A stretch of 64,000 nt of DNA from positions 265,281 to 329,280 of the forward strand of contig NW_013657654.1 in assembly GCF_000142905.1 (NCBI RefSeq), in the 5' to 3' direction. The notes beneath the pieces were generated by a model that was not told the origin of the DNA, made no database searches, and saw only the letters and a list, made by a program, of their open reading frames with translations. Positions within the stretch are counted from its first letter, which is position 1, and each line of letters begins with the position of its first letter. The DNA is from Thecamonas trahens ATCC 50062. Taxonomy: Eukaryota > Apusozoa > Apusomonadida > Apusomonadidae. The translations under genes and the position numbers were made by a program. Below are positions 19,868 to 28,210 of this stretch, piece by piece.

Positions 19868-21538
19868 TCATCTACCCGACCATCGGATGTAGATTGAAGC
19901 TGTGCCAGCGCAAAGGCCAGCAATGGCAAGAGCCAGATGCAATGACGTTGGCCCGGATATCGCAGTGTTAGTGGGGGGTACTTCACGAGCATCACGCGAA
20001 CAACACGTTGCGTGACGACGGGGTCCGCGGCGTGGTCTTGGTCGGAGCGTGCAGGCCACGGAGCATAAATGTGTCGGCGATGGTGTGCAGGACGCTGCTA
20101 AGTGCGTAGCGGAGGTGCCTGGCGACGAGTCGATCGGGGCAGCAGCTGCGATGTCGAGCGGCGGGTGGCGGCTTTGACTCGTGCTGTCGTGCTCGGGGTG
20201 CAGTTGCTGCTGCTGCGTCGTGGGCGGTGACTGCGACGGAGTAGGGGCGTCGTCAGCAACGATGGCGGCATCAGCATCGAGATAGGCCACAAGGGTGTAA
20301 ATGAGCGAGTCGGAGATCTCGACGAGAGCAACAAGGACCGCCAGACCCGGTAGGTCATGATGCGGCGCGGTAGCGCCGATCGAGAGCGCCATGACTTCGG
20401 AGATGGCTGCCACGTGGCGCATGGGAAGCGGGTCCGAGTCGGAGCCGGCAGCCGCAGCGTGATGCTCAGCAGGCCGCGAGCGGAGCCGGCGTGATGAGTA
20501 GCGCAAGAGGACGGCGGCCTCGTCCTCGATGGCCGCCCAGAGAAGGCCAGGTCCACGTGGACCAACCAGCGCTGCACGTGGCGTGTTTGGCCTGCGCCAC
20601 TCGACCAACAGCTCGTTGTCGACCATGTCCCACAGGATGAGGCCAAGCGCGGAGCCGTGAACGTCGGCGTCGACAAACGGCGCAAAGAGCCAGACGTCGA
20701 GCGGCGCATCTACCAGTGGGTTGCCCATCAGGGCGCGGAGCCGCAGCTCGAGCGGACGCAGCAGCGGGTGGACACACTCTGAGCCGGCCACCGCCGCCGC
20801 AAGCACCCCATCGCGCACGTCGTTGGCAGCGGTGCGCTGGCGGGCATTGCCGCGGCGGCGGGCGGGTTGAGCCTTGCGCTTGGTGACTCGCGGTGACTCG
20901 CAGGCCTCGGACGATGCAGCGGTGGCCGAGACAAGCGTGCCCCAATCCGTGGCAATCGAATCGCCGTCATCATCCCCATCTTCCATCCCCACATCCAGCC
21001 TGGGATCGCTTGGCCCGGACTCACTAGCCGCGCCACTGGTCGGCGCCAGCCGCGGACGCATCATGTCGTGGATGGTGTACGACGAGAGCATCTGCTTCGC
21101 CCGCAGCGCCTCGAGATCGATCAGTTCCCGGAGCGAGGCTTTGGAAACGTTCTGAGCCAGAAAGTGCAGGACGGCGCGGGCGTGAAGAGCTAGACTGGCC
21201 AGAGCCGACAACGACGGCGTGAGCCACGATGCGGGTCTTGATTCCGCAGGTGAGGGAGACAATGCGTCGGCAGCCGACTCGCTGCAGAGCATGATGACGA
21301 CCATGGCTGCGTCAAAGGCGACGACTGCAGTCAGCGAGCCATGGCTGAGCGAGGTATGACCCTGTGGCCGCTGTGCGCCGGCAAAATCCGCCGCAAGTAC
21401 GGCCAGTCTTACGAGGCCCTCGACGTCGACCGCGACTGGTGGCGGGCCACCGGGACCATGCAGCCGCAGCAGGAGCTTTGACCCACGGAGGGCGACAAGA
21501 CAGCCCAGAACCGACATGCCTACCACGGGTGCCTCCAT
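19868..21538 (-). CDS. Longin-like protein resembling Fuzzy (CPLANE)
   Basis: 556 residues from the ATG at 21538; the open frame continues upstream but through a poly-C leader. The N-terminus alternates strands and loops (GCLVALRGSKLLLRLHG, then LTAVVAFDAAMVVIMLCSE) and leads to helical segments ending SYTIHDMM. That layout matches what I remember of the first longin domain of FUZ. A later segment (DADVHGSALGLILWDMVDNELL) could be the last longin domain. Between them lies an acidic, Ser-rich and basic insert of about 120 residues. FUZ works with INTU and WDPCP as a Rab-type exchange factor for ciliogenesis. Other longin families (MON1, CCZ1, HPS) are possible, and the low-complexity C-terminus may be mis-extended. 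Confidence 0.4.
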   Translation of the reverse strand: MEAPVVGMSVLGCLVALRGSKLLLRLHGPGGPPPVAVDVEGLVRLAVLAADFAGAQRPQGHTSLSHGSLTAVVAFDAAMVVIMLCSESAADALSPSPAESRPASWLTPSLSALASLALHARAVLHFLAQNVSKASLRELIDLEALRAKQMLSSYTIHDMMRPRLAPTSGAASESGPSDPRLDVGMEDGDDDGDSIATDWGTLVSATAASSEACESPRVTKRKAQPARRRGNARQRTAANDVRDGVLAAAVAGSECVHPLLRPLELRLRALMGNPLVDAPLDVWLFAPFVDADVHGSALGLILWDMVDNELLVEWRRPNTPRAALVGPRGPGLLWAAIEDEAAVLLRYSSRRLRSRPAEHHAAAAGSDSDPLPMRHVAAISEVMALSIGATAPHHDLPGLAVLVALVEISDSLIYTLVAYLDADAAIVADDAPTPSQSPPTTQQQQLHPEHDSTSQSRHPPLDIAAAAPIDSSPGTSATHLAASCTPSPTHLCSVACTLRPRPRRGPRRHATCCSRDAREVPPTNTAISGPTSLHLALAIAGLCAGTASIYIRWSGR

Positions 21539-21928
21539 ATTGACGGGAAGAGTCGCGTTAGCGAGGTGAAGGCGCTGTCGCGCTCGTCGTGCTCGTCGTG
21601 CTCGACGCGCTTGCTGGGCTCGGTCGGTCCACTTCTTTGCCAACTCGGCCGACTGAGGACGGCGGTAGGGGGGGGGGGGCGGGTGGGGGGTGGCCCAAAG
21701 TAACCCCCCAAAAATAGCACTGGTCACGGTGTTCCACGCACCCGAGAGTTATCCACTCCTGCTATGGCGCATAGGCTCGGCCTTGAGAAGTGCCAGCTCA
21801 CAAAGGAGATGGTACTACATGTATTAGATTGTGGGTGTGGTGTTGGATTGGGTTGGCGGAGTGGTTCGGTGGGGTCGGCGGGAGAGGTGGCAGTGGTACC
21901 GGGAGGAGGTTGAAACATCCTGATGCGG

Positions 21929-21943
21929 CTTCATGAAGATTCG
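21929..21943 (+). promoter_or_regulatory. Heat-shock element upstream of the Hsp101 gene
   Basis: The sequence CTTCATGAAGATTCG is a perfect three-unit element of the form nTTCnnGAAnnTTCn, the binding site of trimeric HSF1-type factors. It lies 175 bases before the ATG at 22118. An A/T-rich AATAAAAAG follows at 21954-21962, eleven bases downstream and in the position of a TATA-like box. Confidence 0.7.
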
Positions 21944-22117
21944 CGGGTGACAGAATAAAAAGCAGCGAATTGTGGAGCTACCACACACAGTCCGTCAGCC
22001 AACTCAACGATCTCGACAGAGACAAAGACAGAGACAGAGCCAGGAAGGCAAGGAAACAAGCGCATCAACAAGCACAACAACCACTACTTTGCTCGTTTAA
22101 CTACACACTAGCCAATC

Positions 22118-24949
22118 ATGGCATCGATGAACCCTAACGAGTTCACCAACTACGTCAAGGAGACAATCAACAAGGCCGGCGAACTCGCCACCAAGCATGG
22201 GAACCCATCTGTGACGCCAATTCACATGGCTCATGTCATGTTTACGGATCCGGACTCTGTGGCGGCGCAGGCATGCAAGAAGCTGAACGTGCCATGTAAC
22301 GCCAACGCGCCGCTGGTCCACAAGCTGCGCGAGGCGGTGGAGGCAATCAACTCACAGTCGCCGGCACCAGAGAACCCTGGCCTGTCGCGGCTGGCGATCG
22401 AGGCGCTGCAGGCGGCGTCCGAGGCGATGAAGCAGCGTCGCGATTCGTTCCTCGCAGGAGACGCGCTGCTCCACGGGCTGATGACTAACTCAAAGGTGTC
22501 GTCGGTGTGGACGTCAACGACTGGCAAGTCTGTGGACGATCTCAAGCGCACGCTGGACGAGATGCGCGGGTCGGCGCGGGCCGACTCGGCCAACGCCGAG
22601 GGCTCCATGGACGCGCTGTCCAAGTACGGCATTGATCTGACGGAGCAGGCGCGCGAGGGCAAGCTCGACCCAGTCATCGGCCGCGACGAGGAGATTCGGC
22701 GCGTGGTGCGGATTCTCGCGCGGCGGACCAAGAACAACCCGGTGCTGATTGGTGAGCCCGGAACGGGCAAGACGGCCATTGCCGAGGGCCTTGCACAGCG
22801 GATCGTCAACGGCGACGTCCCGCAGTCACTCCTCTGCACCATCATTGCGCTCGACATGGGCTCGCTTGTTGCCGGTGCCAAGTACCGTGGCGAGTTTGAG
22901 GAGCGGCTGAAGGCAGTGCTGAAGGAGGTGACCGACGCCGACGGCGAGATCATTCTCTTCATCGACGAGATCCACACGGTGATGGGCGCTGGCAAGACCG
23001 ACGGGGCCATGGACGCGGCCAACTTGCTCAAGCCGCTGCTTGCGCGCGGCAAGCTGCGGTGCATCGGTGCAACGACGCTTGACGAGTACCGACAGCACAT
23101 CGAGAAAGACTCGGCCTTTGAGCGCCGGTTCCAGCCAGTGTACGTCAACGAGCCATCGGTCCCGGACACCATCTCGATTCTCCGCGGCCTCCGCGAGTCG
23201 TACCAGGCGCACCACGGCGTCAAGATCCTCGACGCCGCGCTGGTGTCGGCGGCCAAGCTCTCGTCGCGGTACATCACTAACCGGTTCCTGCCCGACAAGG
23301 CCATTGACCTAGTCGACGAGGCATGCGCGGCCAAGCGCGTGGCGCTCGACTCGCAGCCGCCGGCGATCGACAGCCTCACCCGCAAGAAGCTGCAGCTGCA
23401 GGTGGAGGCGACTGCGCTCAAGTCGGAGAAGGGCAAGGACGCCAAGAAGCGGCTGGAGCGCGTGCAGGCCGAGCTGCAGGAGATCGAGACCGAGCTTGCG
23501 CCACTGATGGAGACGTACATGCGCGAAAAGGGCCGCATTGACGAGATCCGGCGGCTCAAGGCCAAGGTCCAGGAGCTGGAGCGCAAAATTGCCATTGCGG
23601 AGCGCAACAGTGACCTGGCGACTGCGGCAGATCTCAAGTTCTACGCCCTGCCAGACCTTGTGCAGCGGCTCAAGGTGATGGAGGGTGGCGAGGAGGGCGC
23701 CGCGTCGACGTCGCAGTCGTCGATCTCGCTCGACGATGACGAGGACGACGGGTCCAAGGGCATGCTCTCGCAGATTGTGGGCCCGCACGACATTGCGTCG
23801 GTCATCGCACGTTGGACGGACATTCCGGCGGAGGAGCTCTCTGCCAACGAGAACGACAAGCTGGCGCGGATGCCCGAGGTGCTTGCGGAGCGGGTCGTGG
23901 GTCAGCGGCAGGCGGTCAAGGCTGTGGCGCACGCCATCCAGCGATCGCGTGTCGGGCTCTCGCGGCCATCGGCGCCGATGGGCTCGTTCCTCATGCTGGG
24001 TCCGACCGGCGTGGGCAAGACCGAACTGGCCAAGGCACTCGCGGGCGAGCTGTTCAACGATGACAAGCACATTGTGCGGATCGACATGTCCGAGTTCTCG
24101 GAGAAGCACTCGGTGGCGCGGCTCATCGGCGCGCCGCCGGGCTACGTCGGCTACGAGTCAGGCGGCGTGCTAACCGAGGCTGTCCGCCGGCGGCCGTACA
24201 ATGTGGTGCTCTTTGATGAGGTGGAGAAGGCGCATCCGTCGATCTTCAACGTCTTGCTCCAGGTCCTCGATGATGGGCGACTGACTGATGGCCAGGGCCG
24301 GACGGTCGACTTTTCCAACACGGTCATCATCCTCACCTCGAATCTCGGCGCCGAGGCGCTGCTTCAGTGGCACGCATCTCGCGATCCGGCCGAGGAGCTG
24401 CGCGCGCTCTCATCGTCGTCGGGCAAGTCTACCAAGGCGCGCAAGAACCTGCGCGGCGGCAAGGTGGTGGTCGAGTCCGACGACGACGACATCGACGACC
24501 TTGCCGAATGCTCGTGCTCGCCCAAGATCCCCAACGAGGTCCGCGACGCCATCATGGCCAAGGTCAAGGCTCACTTCCGCCCCGAGTTCCTTAACCGGCT
24601 CGACGACATTGTCATCTTCTCGCCGCTCGACGCCGGCGATCTCTCGCACATCCTCCGCCTGCAGATGGCCAAGCTCGCTCAGCGCTTTGCCGACCGCGAC
24701 ATTGTGCTCCACATCGACGAGCCAGCAGCACGCTTTGTCATCGCCAAGGCATACTCTCCGGTCTACGGCGCACGTCCGCTGCGCCGCTTCCTCGAGCGGC
24801 GGATCGTCACCGCCCTCGCCAACAAGATGCTTCGCAACGAGCTCCCGAACCACTCAGCCGTCATGATCTCGCACGACGCAAGCTCGGACAACCTCAGCTT
24901 TGTCGTCCGAGCTCTTGGTGCTGATGAAGCCACTGCCATGCGCCACTGA
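22118..24949 (+). CDS. Hsp101/ClpB-type AAA+ disaggregase
   Basis: 943 residues, the usual size of Hsp101/Hsp104. The order is the Clp N-domain (starting [10 protein letters not shown], without a transit peptide, hence probably cytosolic); AAA1 with Walker A GEPGTGKT at ~212; the coiled-coil middle domain (~400-520); AAA2 with Walker A GPTGVGKT at ~628 and Walker [12 protein letters not shown]; and a C-terminal D2-small domain ([27 protein letters not shown]). The hexamer threads aggregated proteins through its pore with Hsp70/Hsp40 help and confers thermotolerance. An acidic, Ser-rich insert sits near residues 765-800 ([15 protein letters not shown]) inside AAA2. Another short acidic stretch lies between the middle domain and AAA2. 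A heat-shock element lies upstream. Confidence 0.95.
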   Translation: MASMNPNEFTNYVKETINKAGELATKHGNPSVTPIHMAHVMFTDPDSVAAQACKKLNVPCNANAPLVHKLREAVEAINSQSPAPENPGLSRLAIEALQAASEAMKQRRDSFLAGDALLHGLMTNSKVSSVWTSTTGKSVDDLKRTLDEMRGSARADSANAEGSMDALSKYGIDLTEQAREGKLDPVIGRDEEIRRVVRILARRTKNNPVLIGEPGTGKTAIAEGLAQRIVNGDVPQSLLCTIIALDMGSLVAGAKYRGEFEERLKAVLKEVTDADGEIILFIDEIHTVMGAGKTDGAMDAANLLKPLLARGKLRCIGATTLDEYRQHIEKDSAFERRFQPVYVNEPSVPDTISILRGLRESYQAHHGVKILDAALVSAAKLSSRYITNRFLPDKAIDLVDEACAAKRVALDSQPPAIDSLTRKKLQLQVEATALKSEKGKDAKKRLERVQAELQEIETELAPLMETYMREKGRIDEIRRLKAKVQELERKIAIAERNSDLATAADLKFYALPDLVQRLKVMEGGEEGAASTSQSSISLDDDEDDGSKGMLSQIVGPHDIASVIARWTDIPAEELSANENDKLARMPEVLAERVVGQRQAVKAVAHAIQRSRVGLSRPSAPMGSFLMLGPTGVGKTELAKALAGELFNDDKHIVRIDMSEFSEKHSVARLIGAPPGYVGYESGGVLTEAVRRRPYNVVLFDEVEKAHPSIFNVLLQVLDDGRLTDGQGRTVDFSNTVIILTSNLGAEALLQWHASRDPAEELRALSSSSGKSTKARKNLRGGKVVVESDDDDIDDLAECSCSPKIPNEVRDAIMAKVKAHFRPEFLNRLDDIVIFSPLDAGDLSHILRLQMAKLAQRFADRDIVLHIDEPAARFVIAKAYSPVYGARPLRRFLERRIVTALANKMLRNELPNHSAVMISHDASSDNLSFVVRALGADEATAMRH

Positions 24950-25350
24950 TGGATATAAACATTGGGAGAAGTCACGATCGCTGTGTTCAGGCTGCTATGC
25001 GCGCGGTTGGCGCAGATGTGTTGGCTGGCCGCTGCAGCCGAGGCGGAGCCGAGGAGTAGCTGACGGGCCGCCGCCGGGCAGCTGAGGCAGCGATGGTGGA
25101 CACTGGCAGTGAGACTGGGAGCCACTTGACTACAGCCCCTTCCCACACACAGCCCACGCACATACACCCACACCCACACATACACACAACGGAACACACT
25201 CGGTGTGGCTGTCTGGAGTGGTGTTGGTGCTGGAGTGGCTTGTGTGACTGGTCCCGCGAGGCAGCGACAGAGATAGAGAGCGAGCCGGTAGGGACAAGAG
25301 ACGGGACGGAGGCAGCAAGGGAGGTCATCGGGAACTGGCTAGACAAGCTC
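24950..25350. other. Intergenic region, no gene seen
   Basis: Between the Hsp101 stop and the minisatellite I see only CA-rich microsatellite sequence (25135-25200) and no conserved frame. Confidence 0.5.
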
Positions 25351-25790
25351 AACTGATCGGACAGGCAAGCACAACTGATCGGACAGAGAAGCACAACTGA
25401 TCGGACAGGCAAGCACAACTGATCCGACAGGCAAGCTCAACTGATCGGACAGAGAAGCACAACTGATCGGACAGGCAAGCACAACTGATCGGACAGGCAA
25501 GCACAACTGATCCGACAGGCAAGCTCAACTGATCGGACAGAGAAGCACAACTGATCGGACAGGCAAGCACAACTGATCGGACAGGCAAGCACAACTGATC
25601 GGACAGAGAAGCTCAACTGATCGGACAGGCAAGCACAACTGATCGGACAGAGAAGCACAACTGATCGGACAGAGAAGCACAACTGATCGGACAGGCAAGC
25701 ACACCTGATCGGACAGGCAAGCACAACTGATCGGACACACAAGCGCATCTGATCGGACATACAAGCGCAACTGATCAGACACGCAAGCAC
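25351..25790. repeat. 22-bp minisatellite, 20 units
   Basis: Twenty head-to-tail copies of a 22-base unit starting AACTGATCGGACAGGCAAGC. Variants are GGC versus AGA in the middle, CAC versus CTC at the end, and CC in place of CG. Variants recur in an approximate four-unit order in the first half, which suggests growth by multi-unit duplication. The last three units are more diverged. The repeats have no spacers, so this is not a CRISPR array. Confidence 0.95.
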
Positions 25791-25955
25791 AACGCGGATA
25801 TGGCATCGCATCTGATAGAGGGATGCACTTCCATGTGTGCTGCCTACGGCGGAGTCCGTGGGTGGTGTAACAAGGGCGACAGGTACGTGGTAGGAAGGGA
25901 GGGCAGAGCGTGGGTGTGGGTGTGGGCGATGACCTTCTGACTCACTCGAATATGG

Positions 25956-27632
25956 ATGGGCAGATACGGGCACAAGTCGCTGATGACCTGCTGCTGCTGC
26001 GAATACGCGCTCAAGTGCATTCAGTGCTCAGTAGCTTGCGTGGTGTGCCACAACGTGTGCTGGCTCTGCTGTTCCAACGTGTGCTGCGAGTCGCGCGCCA
26101 ACACGTATCTGGCCACAAAGCTGCCGCTGGCTGCTGTCGTCCCGCTGCTCCGCACTGGCGATATCATCCTGTTCTCGTCGGACAACATCGTGTCCAAGAT
26201 CGGGACAAACTCGCGCTGGACCCACGTCAACATGATTTACAGGCCCAATCTCCGCTCCGAGCCGTACTGCTTCGAGGTCACACTCCATCGCTGGCTGCCT
26301 ACCCGTCACAAGGGCGGCGCTCAGCTGGTCCCGTTTATGGAGAAAATCGAGACCTATGATGTCGGCGGCCGCTTTGCCTGGCGCAGACTCCGCCACTTTC
26401 GCTTCACCCGCAAGCGCAAGCGCATCCTGCGCGCCTTCTTTGATGAGGTCGAGGACAAGCCGTACCAAGTCGACATGGCCGAGATGATGTACGCCGGCTT
26501 TGGCATGGGCAACGAGCACGACACCCTCGAGTCCATGTTCTGCTCAGAGGCCATCGCGGAAGCATACAAGCGTCTCGGCCTCCTCCCGGCCGACATCCCG
26601 TCCAACCGCTACACCCCCGCAGACTTTGGCACCGAACACCGCGCCGGCCAACACCTCAATCTGCTCGGCGGCGCCCGCCTCGCCCCCGAAGTCGAAATCC
26701 TTCGCAAAGAAGACATCGACCTCATCGAGGCCGCAGAGACCCGCCGCCACCACCTCAACGCCATGTTTATGGCTACCCCAGGCACCCGCGACCGCTTCTC
26801 AGTCTACACGGCCTCGCTCGTCATGAACCCGGCCGTCCTCATTGCCCTGCCCTTTGTCTCCTACCGCGCCATCGCCAATGGTGAGCTCTCGTCGGAGGAC
26901 TTCTCCACAGGATCGTTCATCACGGGCAAGGTTCCGGCCGGCCGTGACCACTCTCGCCGCGGCCGCAAGACGTCGCGCTCCCACTCGGCCTCGTCGCTCA
27001 CTGTTCCGGGCAGAGGCAGCTCGTACATCTACGACTCGGACGCCGTCGACGCTCTCCTTGCAGCATCCTCTGACGCCGGTGACTCTTACATCTACGAGTA
27101 CGGCTACTACACATCGGGCGATGGCACGCCGCACCTCCCGCACGGCTCGTCCTCGTCGCCCGCGCCTGAAGTTCACTTTGCCCCAGAGACCCGCATGACC
27201 GCCGCCTCGTCGTCGTCGGGCCATGCCTCGCCGCTCGGCTCACACGCCTCGTCGTGGTCATCGGACTCGCATGTCACCACAAAGGTCCTCCAAGCTGGCT
27301 CGACAGGCGTGCCGGCCATCACCACCTCTGCTGTCCGTGTCGAGTCTGACCCGCCGTCCCGCTTGGGAGAGCCCAACGTGCCCATGTACGGCCACGGCGA
27401 CGACCACCTGCTCAACATGGACAAGCCGGCCCACGCCCCGGTCAATCCCGTTCGCCGCGCCGCGGCCTCAGACCTCGTCATCGACTCGGCAAAAACCTCC
27501 ATGTACATCCTCGGTGGTACCTACTCGTACTCGGGAGCCTCGGCTGACCTTCCACATCCCGAACACAAGCTCGAGCCGTCCATGTCCATCTCGGATGAGT
27601 TTGACTTGGTCTTCGACGACGCAGACCGTTAA
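25956..27632 (+). CDS. Permuted papain-like amidase (YiiX/C92-like) with Cys-rich N-terminus
   Basis: 558 residues. Residues 12-44 contain 13 cysteines, including a CCCC run, with no typical signal peptide; this could be a palmitoylated membrane tether or a metal-binding segment. The core follows: TGDIILFSSDN (~68-77), WTHVNMIYR with a candidate catalytic His at 90, and MFCSEAIAEAY with a candidate nucleophile Cys at 196. This His-then-Cys order is that of permuted NlpC/P60 (YiiX/YaeF) amidases, which cleave amide or lipid-amide bonds. Residues ~300-558 are Ser/Ala/Tyr-rich and disordered, with YIYDSD, YIYEYGYY and YILGGTYSYS patches. The ATG at 25956 is the first in frame. It ends 21 bases from the convergent DUF2237 gene. 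Confidence 0.65.
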   Translation: MGRYGHKSLMTCCCCEYALKCIQCSVACVVCHNVCWLCCSNVCCESRANTYLATKLPLAAVVPLLRTGDIILFSSDNIVSKIGTNSRWTHVNMIYRPNLRSEPYCFEVTLHRWLPTRHKGGAQLVPFMEKIETYDVGGRFAWRRLRHFRFTRKRKRILRAFFDEVEDKPYQVDMAEMMYAGFGMGNEHDTLESMFCSEAIAEAYKRLGLLPADIPSNRYTPADFGTEHRAGQHLNLLGGARLAPEVEILRKEDIDLIEAAETRRHHLNAMFMATPGTRDRFSVYTASLVMNPAVLIALPFVSYRAIANGELSSEDFSTGSFITGKVPAGRDHSRRGRKTSRSHSASSLTVPGRGSSYIYDSDAVDALLAASSDAGDSYIYEYGYYTSGDGTPHLPHGSSSSPAPEVHFAPETRMTAASSSSGHASPLGSHASSWSSDSHVTTKVLQAGSTGVPAITTSAVRVESDPPSRLGEPNVPMYGHGDDHLLNMDKPAHAPVNPVRRAAASDLVIDSAKTSMYILGGTYSYSGASADLPHPEHKLEPSMSISDEFDLVFDDADR

Positions 27633-27653
27633 AACCGTGTGCACCGCTGCCGC

Positions 27654-28127
27654 TCATATCTCGTCACGTATGTCATCCAATTCGGGCCGATGCCGCCCAG
27701 CTCGCGCCGCGATCGCCTCGCTCGCCACTGCCGCCGTTGCCTCGCGGACCACCAGCGGCTCAACCCCGGCCTCCCACGCTTCGATCCACCTTGCCAGGCA
27801 CAGGCACCAGCGATCGCCCGGCCGGAGTCCCGGAAAGCTCGACCGGCGCCTCGGCGTGACGAGATCGTTGCCGCGCGAGCGGCTAAAATCCAGAAACTCC
27901 GCCGTCATCTCTGCGCACACCACATGCGCTCCTCTGTCGTCAGCCTCAGCGGTGCATCGTCCGGTACGCCGCCACCCGGTCAGGGGGTCGACCGAGCACA
28001 GCACGAGCTCGCCGCCGTCAATGTTTACCAACCACTGTTTGCTACTGCGGCGCGAGCCCGCGGCCAATCCAACCATGACTGCCATGGTGATTACGACGGA
28101 CATGGCGGTCCAAGTCGCGCCTGTCAT
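27654..28127 (-). CDS. DUF2237 family protein with N-terminal membrane segment
   Basis: 157 residues from ATG 28127 (an alternative start lies at 28187). A hydrophobic segment (AMSVVITMAVMVGLAAG) forms a signal peptide or anchor. The rest matches what I know of DUF2237: NIDGGELVLCSVDPLTGW, then HVVCAEMTAEFLDFSRSRGN, then FPGLRPGDRWCLCLARW and EAGVEPLVVREAT. The conserved cysteines and the GDRWC motif are all present. The family is common in bacteria and patchy in eukaryotes, and its biochemical role is unknown. The segment before the domain is a eukaryotic addition that would send it to the secretory pathway or an organelle. Confidence 0.75.
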   Translation of the reverse strand: MTGATWTAMSVVITMAVMVGLAAGSRRSSKQWLVNIDGGELVLCSVDPLTGWRRTGRCTAEADDRGAHVVCAEMTAEFLDFSRSRGNDLVTPRRRSSFPGLRPGDRWCLCLARWIEAWEAGVEPLVVREATAAVASEAIAARAGRHRPELDDIRDEI

Positions 28128-28210
28128 CGTTCCTCGCTGTGTCGGGTGTTCGTCGCGCTGACACCACCCGCAGCAACTCTCCCGCATCGGTGGCCGTGGC
28201 TCTGCTCGGC

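Noticed and set aside
22231-23637. 468-residue minus-strand frame opposite Hsp101
   Set aside because: It is Ser/Arg-rich without homology and lies entirely inside the strongly conserved Hsp101 gene.
25351-25790. CRISPR array
   Set aside because: Units are contiguous without spacers, and the genome is eukaryotic.
25349-25973. Minus-strand frames with periodic CLSDQLCFSVRSVV-like protein
   Set aside because: They are translations of the 22-bp minisatellite in all three frames (66-base period) and have no domain or start context.
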